From assembly GCF_018502625.1 (NCBI RefSeq), contig NZ_CP075566.1:4326001-4390000 (forward strand): a stretch of DNA of 64,000 bases. The letters run 5' to 3'. The position numbers were made by a program, and so were the translations under genes. Positions 59,387 to 64,000 of this stretch are shown here, one piece after another. The stretch comes from Pseudomonas hormoni (lineage in GTDB: Bacteria; Pseudomonadota; Gammaproteobacteria; Pseudomonadales; Pseudomonadaceae). How positions within the stretch are numbered: position 1 is the first letter of the stretch; every line of letters begins with the position of its first letter. A model generated the notes under the pieces. It saw nothing but the letters and a program-made list of their open reading frames with translations. It was not told the DNA's origin and ran no database searches.

Positions 59387-60497
59387 CGACGTTCTCCCAC
59401 GCCGCCGCGCAACGATTGCGGCCGTCGCGTTTGGCGCGATAGAGCGCCTGATCGGCACGCTGCAAGGCATCGTCGAGATCGTCACCCAGCTCCAGCAGGG
59501 TCATGCCCGCCGACAGACTGAGGTTGCCCACTTTCAGGCCGATCAACTCGACGTCGGTGAAGGCAATGCGCAACCGCTCACAGCAGGACGTCAGGCGTTC
59601 AGGGCCGCAATCGGGCAGCAGCACCACGAACTCTTCGCCGCCATAACGGGCCAGCACGTCCCCCTCACGCAGACAGGCGCTGGCCACACCGGCAAACGCT
59701 TGCAGCACCTGATCGCCGGCAGCGTGGCCGTGCACATCGTTGATGCGTTTGAAATGGTCGAGGTCGATCAGCGCCAGGCCATGCACCACGCCGAGCTCCA
59801 TGGCGTTGAGTTCGCGTGAGGCCAGGCGCAGGAAATGCCGACGGTTGAACAGCCCGGTCAACTCGTCGGTGGCGACCAGGTCTTCGAGCTGGCGCATCAT
59901 TCCGCGCAGGGTGTCCTGATGCGCCTGCAAGGCGAAACGGCGCTGGCGCATCCGCAGGCGTGAGGCCTGGACGTAGCGGGCGTAAAGCTCCAGCCAGACC
60001 AGCACAATAAACAGCACGCACACCTGCAACGCGGCCAGCGCCGGGTCGGCCAACTGGAAGTGGTAGCCCTCCCACAGCGTAATCGCGCTGAAACTGAAAA
60101 ACACCAGCAACGCGCACCGCACAAAGGCCCGGCGCGACAGATGAAACAGCCCGAACAGCAGAATCAGCACGTAGAACACCAGAAACGCGCCACGGGCCTC
60201 ATCCAGATTGGCGACCAGCCAGGTTTGCCAACCCAGCCCCAGCAATACTTGCGCTTCGGTCAGGCTGGGGTCGGAAAACCGCAGGTTCCAGCCGCTGTAA
60301 AACACCGCAAACAACGTCGCCTGGCTGATGACCACCAGCGCGCTGCCGACGGCGACATTGGCCAGGGGTTCATCGTAATGGCCGGTGAAAAACGCCAGCC
60401 ACAGCAGCAGTAAAGCCAGGGCGTAGGTGCCGGCTGCGAGGGCAAAACGTTTGAGCAAAAGGCGCTGGATGGCGTTATGGGTCAATCGTTGACTCAC
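59379..60497 (-). CDS. Membrane diguanylate cyclase with I-site
   Basis: A 372-residue protein. Six hydrophobic segments in the first ~185 residues are followed by a short coiled coil and a GGDEF domain. The active site is GGEEF at 286-290. The inhibitory I-site RxxD is R277-E-G-D280, five residues before it, so product feedback is likely. It makes cyclic di-GMP from GTP. The start is a GTG at 60497 without an obvious Shine-Dalgarno, so the N-terminus is uncertain. It overlaps the flavin reductase by 8 bp, although no functional link between the two is obvious. Confidence 0.9.
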   Translation of the reverse strand: MSQRLTHNAIQRLLLKRFALAAGTYALALLLLWLAFFTGHYDEPLANVAVGSALVVISQATLFAVFYSGWNLRFSDPSLTEAQVLLGLGWQTWLVANLDEARGAFLVFYVLILLFGLFHLSRRAFVRCALLVFFSFSAITLWEGYHFQLADPALAALQVCVLFIVLVWLELYARYVQASRLRMRQRRFALQAHQDTLRGMMRQLEDLVATDELTGLFNRRHFLRLASRELNAMELGVVHGLALIDLDHFKRINDVHGHAAGDQVLQAFAGVASACLREGDVLARYGGEEFVVLLPDCGPERLTSCCERLRIAFTDVELIGLKVGNLSLSAGMTLLELGDDLDDALQRADQALYRAKRDGRNRCAAAWENVDA

Positions 60498-60960
60498 CGT
60501 GCGAAAGGAGGCTGACCGAGTGTCCTACTCTACAGACCGAATGCCACTTTAGTGGCGTGTCTGACAAATGACCATTCAATTTTCAAAGCATAAAACTGGC
60601 GTCAATGCCATGACCCAATCTTGCAAGAATCCTGTGGCGAGGGAGCTTGCTCCCGCTGGGCAGCGAAGCGGCCCCTTGCACTCTTTCAGTTGAATCTATT
60701 GCGACTGTTACGCAGCCGAACGGGAGCAGGCTCCCTCGCCACAAAAGACCTTCACCTCCAAATGTTCGGATGTGGGCGGTATGCGACCAACGATTGACTG
60801 CCGGCGCGTGTGCCCGCCTGCGAGGCGCGTTATACTGCCGCGCCTTTTTAGCGTCGCGCCAGCATGCCCGGCGTGCCTTGAAAGGTGCTTGCAACCGACC
60901 GATGCACCCAAGCTGCAAGCACCTTATTGAATGTTCCCGTCTTTTAGAGGAGCGCGACTC
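60498..60960. other. Intergenic region upstream of fumA
   Basis: 463 bp without a gene between divergent cyclase and fumA. It contains the REP pair at 60631-60745 and a TATACT hexamer at 60831-60836 that could be a -10 element; no matching -35 was found at 16-18 bp. Confidence 0.5.
60631..60745. repeat. REP pair, family C
   Basis: Inverted TGTGGCGAGGGAGCTTGCTCCCG copies, the second with CAGGCTCCCTCGCCACA, upstream of fumA. Confidence 0.9.
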
Positions 60961-62484
60961 ATGACCGTGATCAAGCAAGACGACCTGATTCAGAGCGTTG
61001 CCGACGCCCTGCAGTTCATTTCCTATTACCACCCCGTTGATTTCATCCAGGCGATGCACGAAGCCTACCTGCGCGAAGAATCGCCAGCGGCCCGTGACTC
61101 GATGGCGCAAATCCTGATCAACTCGCGCATGTGCGCCACCGGCCACCGCCCGATCTGCCAGGACACCGGCATCGTCACCGTGTTTGTCCGCGTGGGTATG
61201 GACGTACGTTGGGATGGTGCCACCATGGGCCTGGACGACATGATCAACGAAGGCGTGCGCCAGGCTTACAACCTGCCGGAAAACGTCCTGCGTGCCTCGA
61301 TCCTCGCCGACCCGGCGGGCGCTCGTAAAAACACCAAGGACAACACCCCGGCCGTTATCCACTACTCCATCGTTCCGGGTAACACCGTGGAAGTGGACGT
61401 GGCGGCCAAGGGCGGCGGTTCCGAGAACAAGTCGAAAATGGCCATGCTCAACCCGTCCGACTCGATCGTCGACTGGGTGTTGAAGACCGTTCCGACCATG
61501 GGCGCCGGCTGGTGCCCACCGGGCATGCTTGGCATCGGCATCGGCGGCACCGCCGAGAAAGCCGCGGTCATGGCCAAGGAAGTGTTGATGGAGTCCATCG
61601 ACATTCACGAGCTGAAAAAGCGCGGCCCGTCCAACCGTATCGAAGAGATGCGCCTGGAGCTGTTCGAAAAGGTCAACCAACTGGGCATCGGCGCCCAGGG
61701 CCTCGGTGGCCTGACCACCGTGCTCGACGTGAAGATCATGGATTACCCGACCCACGCCGCTTCGTTGCCGGTGTGCATGATCCCGAACTGCGCCGCCACC
61801 CGTCACGCACACTTCGTGCTCGACGGTTCCGGCCCGGCTTCGCTGGAAGCGCCACCGCTGGACGCCTACCCGGAAATCGTCTGGGAAGCCGGTCCGTCGG
61901 CCCGTCGCGTCAACCTCGACACCCTGACCCCGGAAGACGTGCAGAGCTGGAAGCCGGGCGAAACCGTCCTGCTCAACGGCAAGATGCTCACCGGCCGCGA
62001 CGCCGCGCACAAGCGCATGGTCGAGATGCTGAACAAGGGTGAAACCCTGCCGGTAGACCTCAAAGGTCGCTTCATCTACTACGTCGGCCCGGTTGATCCG
62101 GTGCGCGAAGAAGTGGTGGGCCCTGCCGGTCCGACCACCGCCACGCGGATGGACAAGTTCACCCGTCAGATCCTCGAGCAAACCGGCCTGCTGGGCATGA
62201 TCGGCAAATCCGAGCGCGGCCCGACCGCAATCGACGCGATCAAGGACCACAAGGCCGTTTACCTGATGGCCGTCGGCGGCGCGGCTTACCTGGTGGCGCA
62301 AGCGATCAAGAAATCCCGTGTGGTGGCATTCGCCGAACTGGGCATGGAAGCGATCTACGAGTTCGACGTGAAAGACATGCCGGTCACCGTTGCCGTTGAT
62401 AGCAAGGGTGAATCGGTACACATCACCGGTCCTGCCATCTGGCAGAAAAAGATCAGTGAAAGCCTGGCGGTAGAAGTGCAGTAA
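60961..62484 (+). CDS. fumA: Fumarate hydratase class I (iron-sulfur)
   Basis: A 507-residue [4Fe-4S] fumarase in the citric acid cycle. Conserved cysteine segments include the PICQDTG motif and SLPVCMIPNCAATRHAH, which carry iron-sulfur ligands. The N-terminal catalytic and C-terminal swivel domains are joined in one chain, as in the FumA/FumB type. ATG at 60961 follows a GAGGAGCG ribosome site. The longer in-frame start at 60931 is not family-like. A terminator follows. Confidence 0.95.
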   Translation: MTVIKQDDLIQSVADALQFISYYHPVDFIQAMHEAYLREESPAARDSMAQILINSRMCATGHRPICQDTGIVTVFVRVGMDVRWDGATMGLDDMINEGVRQAYNLPENVLRASILADPAGARKNTKDNTPAVIHYSIVPGNTVEVDVAAKGGGSENKSKMAMLNPSDSIVDWVLKTVPTMGAGWCPPGMLGIGIGGTAEKAAVMAKEVLMESIDIHELKKRGPSNRIEEMRLELFEKVNQLGIGAQGLGGLTTVLDVKIMDYPTHAASLPVCMIPNCAATRHAHFVLDGSGPASLEAPPLDAYPEIVWEAGPSARRVNLDTLTPEDVQSWKPGETVLLNGKMLTGRDAAHKRMVEMLNKGETLPVDLKGRFIYYVGPVDPVREEVVGPAGPTTATRMDKFTRQILEQTGLLGMIGKSERGPTAIDAIKDHKAVYLMAVGGAAYLVAQAIKKSRVVAFAELGMEAIYEFDVKDMPVTVAVDSKGESVHITGPAIWQKKISESLAVEVQ

Positions 62485-62502
62485 GCGCTTCGGCTGACAA
62501 AG

Positions 62503-62539
62503 AAAAGGCGACAGTGGTCATGCTCCTGTCGCCTTTTTT
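62503..62539 (+). terminator. Terminator after fumA
   Basis: AAAAGGCGACAG and CTGTCGCCTTTTTT pair around a 12-base loop with a T-run. Confidence 0.85.
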
Positions 62540-62556
62540 ATTGCCACGCATCCCTC

Positions 62557-62674
62557 CCGTAGGAGCGAAGCTTGCTCCGGGCGGCGTTCCGACGAAGGAC
62601 GTGAACGATTACGCGTTTATCCTGATTAAACGCGTCGGTCTCGAGTCCTTCGCGGGCAAGCCTCGCTCCTACAA
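62557..62674. repeat. REP pair, family B (divergent arm)
   Basis: CGTAGGAGCGAAGCTTGCTCC and CCTTCGCGGGCAAGCCTCGCTCCTAC in inverted orientation. The first arm reads CGAAGCTTGCTCCGG, so pairing is imperfect compared with the other family B copies. Confidence 0.8.
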
Positions 62675-62733
62675 GGAATGGGGAAGCCCATGTTATGGTG
62701 CGGCCCCTCCGTAAACATTGTGTAATGCCCGGC

Positions 62734-64000
62734 ATGTCTGAGTCTTCTCGCACCCTGCGCCTGACGCTGTACACCTTTCTTATCCTCGCCGGTGCAGCCC
62801 TCGCCGCCACCTGGGCCATCCGCCACGCAGAGCGTCAGGCCCTGGTGGAGGACGCGGCCCGCGCCAATCAGCAACTGGGCTTGTACGCCACGTCCCTGCA
62901 CACCCTGATCGAACGTTACCGCGCCCTGCCTGCCGTGCTGGCGCTGGACCCGGAGTTGCGTTCGGCGCTTAACGGTCCGGTGACGCCTGAGCAACAGGAC
63001 GTGCTGAATCGCAAACTGGAAAAGATCAACGGTGCCGCGCAATCCTCGACCCTGGAACTGCTCGATCACACCGGCCTCGCCGTGGCGGCGAGCAACTGGC
63101 GTTTGCCCAGCAGTTACGTTGGCCACAACTACGGTTTTCGTCCCTACTTCAGCCAGACCCGAACCCACGGCACCGGGCGCTTTTATGCGGTGGGAGTGAC
63201 CAGCGGGATTCCCGGTTACTTCCTGTCCAGCGCCGTCACGGGTGACGACGGGCAGTTTCTCGGCGCGATGGTGGTGAAACTCGAGTTTCCGGAACTGGAA
63301 CGCGAATGGCGTCAGGGCAGCGATACGCTGCTGGTCAGCGATGCACGCGGAATCATCTTCATCGCCAATCAGCCGGGCTGGCGCTATCGCCAATTGAAAC
63401 CACTGAGCGACAGCGATCACGTCGAGCTCAAGGCCACCCGCCAATACGACAAGCAACCGCTGACGCTGCTGGACTATCAATCGCTGCGCCGCTTCGACGA
63501 CAACAGTGAGCTCGCGCGGGTCGATGGCCCGGATGGCAAAACGGATTACCTGTGGGAATCCCTGCCGCTGACCACCGAAGACTGGACACTGCACCTGCTG
63601 CGCCGCCCGCAGGTGGCGTTCGAAGACAGTCGCAACGCCGCACTCGCCGCTGCCGGCCTGTGGCTGACGCTGGTGTTTCTGCTGCTGTTTCTCAACCAGC
63701 GCTGGCGTCTGGCGAAAATGCGCCAGCGCAGTCGCGAAGAACTTGAACAACTGGTGGAGGAACGCACTCGCGATTTACGCACGGCGCAGGACGGTCTGGT
63801 GCAATCGGCCAAACTCGCGGCCCTCGGCCAGATGTCGGCGGCGCTGGCCCATGAAATCAATCAACCGTTGACCGCCCAGCGCATGCAGCTTGCGACGCTG
63901 CGGCTGTTGCTCGATCACGGCCGGGTCGACGACGCCTACAAGGCACTGAAACCGGTGGACGACATGCTGACGCGCATGGCCGCCCTCACCGGCCACCTGA
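62734..64000 (+). CDS. dctB: DctB-like C4-dicarboxylate sensor histidine kinase (partial, cut by window end)
   Basis: Open to the window end, with 422 codons visible. Two membrane helices (about 11-29 and near 308-328) flank a periplasmic double-PAS (PDC) sensor domain, including GFRPYFSQTRTHGTGRFYAVG, the dicarboxylate-sensing type. A coiled coil leads to the H-box ALAHEINQPLTAQRMQ with H373. DctB phosphorylates DctD to activate sigma-54-dependent dctA transport genes; dctD would lie just beyond the window. ATG codons at 62695 and 62725 are in frame, so the start is uncertain. Confidence 0.85.
   Translation, partial: MSESSRTLRLTLYTFLILAGAALAATWAIRHAERQALVEDAARANQQLGLYATSLHTLIERYRALPAVLALDPELRSALNGPVTPEQQDVLNRKLEKINGAAQSSTLELLDHTGLAVAASNWRLPSSYVGHNYGFRPYFSQTRTHGTGRFYAVGVTSGIPGYFLSSAVTGDDGQFLGAMVVKLEFPELEREWRQGSDTLLVSDARGIIFIANQPGWRYRQLKPLSDSDHVELKATRQYDKQPLTLLDYQSLRRFDDNSELARVDGPDGKTDYLWESLPLTTEDWTLHLLRRPQVAFEDSRNAALAAAGLWLTLVFLLLFLNQRWRLAKMRQRSREELEQLVEERTRDLRTAQDGLVQSAKLAALGQMSAALAHEINQPLTAQRMQLATLRLLLDHGRVDDAYKALKPVDDMLTRMAALTGHL

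Noticed and set aside
60583..62421. Long minus-strand frame opposite fumA
   Set aside because: Shadow of fumA, running into a REP and with no domain.

Overview
The window is chromosomal DNA from a Pseudomonas, most likely of the P. fluorescens complex. The evidence is the ybgC-tolQRAB-oprL/pal-cpoB cluster downstream of ruvCAB, an MvaT-type H-NS protein, an OprD-family porin, several families of Pseudomonas-type REP palindromes, and a GC-rich core with many GTG/TTG starts and overlapping genes. No statistic or database search was run. Assignments rest on reading motifs and gene order.

Layout. (1) 1-5.1 kb is the end of a surface-polysaccharide (O-antigen type) cluster: a membrane-anchored family 2 glycosyltransferase, a phytanoyl-CoA dioxygenase-like oxygenase, a methyltransferase and a WecE-type sugar aminotransferase. 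It is visibly AT-rich and is interrupted by a deleted, frameshifted IS66 element. A tRNA-Lys (5490-5565) separates it from the core. (2) 5.6-18.6 kb, all on the minus strand, carries aspS, yebC, ruvC, ruvA, ruvB, ybgC, the Tol-Pal envelope system, and queE-queC for queuosine. (3) 18.8-31.5 kb is mixed housekeeping: a Dps-like ferritin, a membrane-anchored cold-shock-domain protein, HIT/SlyX, an OprD porin, an MscS channel, YajQ, a PanE-type reductase, a histidine kinase closely followed by a PduO-type cobalamin adenosyltransferase, a Nudix-ThiE fusion, a GST and argJ. (4) 31.6-41.9 kb holds secA, dciA-like DUF721, a YjgR/HerA-like ATPase, an amino-acid-type dCache chemoreceptor, and a three-gene cluster (GT4, DUF2334 deacetylase, UPF0104/LPG-synthase-like membrane protein).

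(5) 41.9-44.2 kb is a mobile patch. A full-length IS110-family transposase with a structured 5' non-coding region (candidate bridge RNA) lies beside a REP and between two inverted copies of a ~240-bp repeat. (6) 44.2-54.7 kb has a small acidic protein, purU, mvaT, sbcB, and then a tightly coupled operon: RDD, SpoIIM/DUF95, DUF4129, DUF4350, MoxR AAA+ ATPase, DUF58. This operon is the best candidate here for a poorly described membrane-associated system. (7) 54.8-64 kb has a PilZ protein, a small lipoprotein, pyk, an enoyl-CoA hydratase, a 2Fe-2S flavin reductase overlapping a diguanylate cyclase, fumA, and the 5' part of a DctB-like sensor kinase cut by the window end.

REP pairs of at least three sequence families sit between genes. 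One lies inside the MoxR operon, between moxR and the DUF58 gene. Several convergent gene pairs share bidirectional hairpin terminators.
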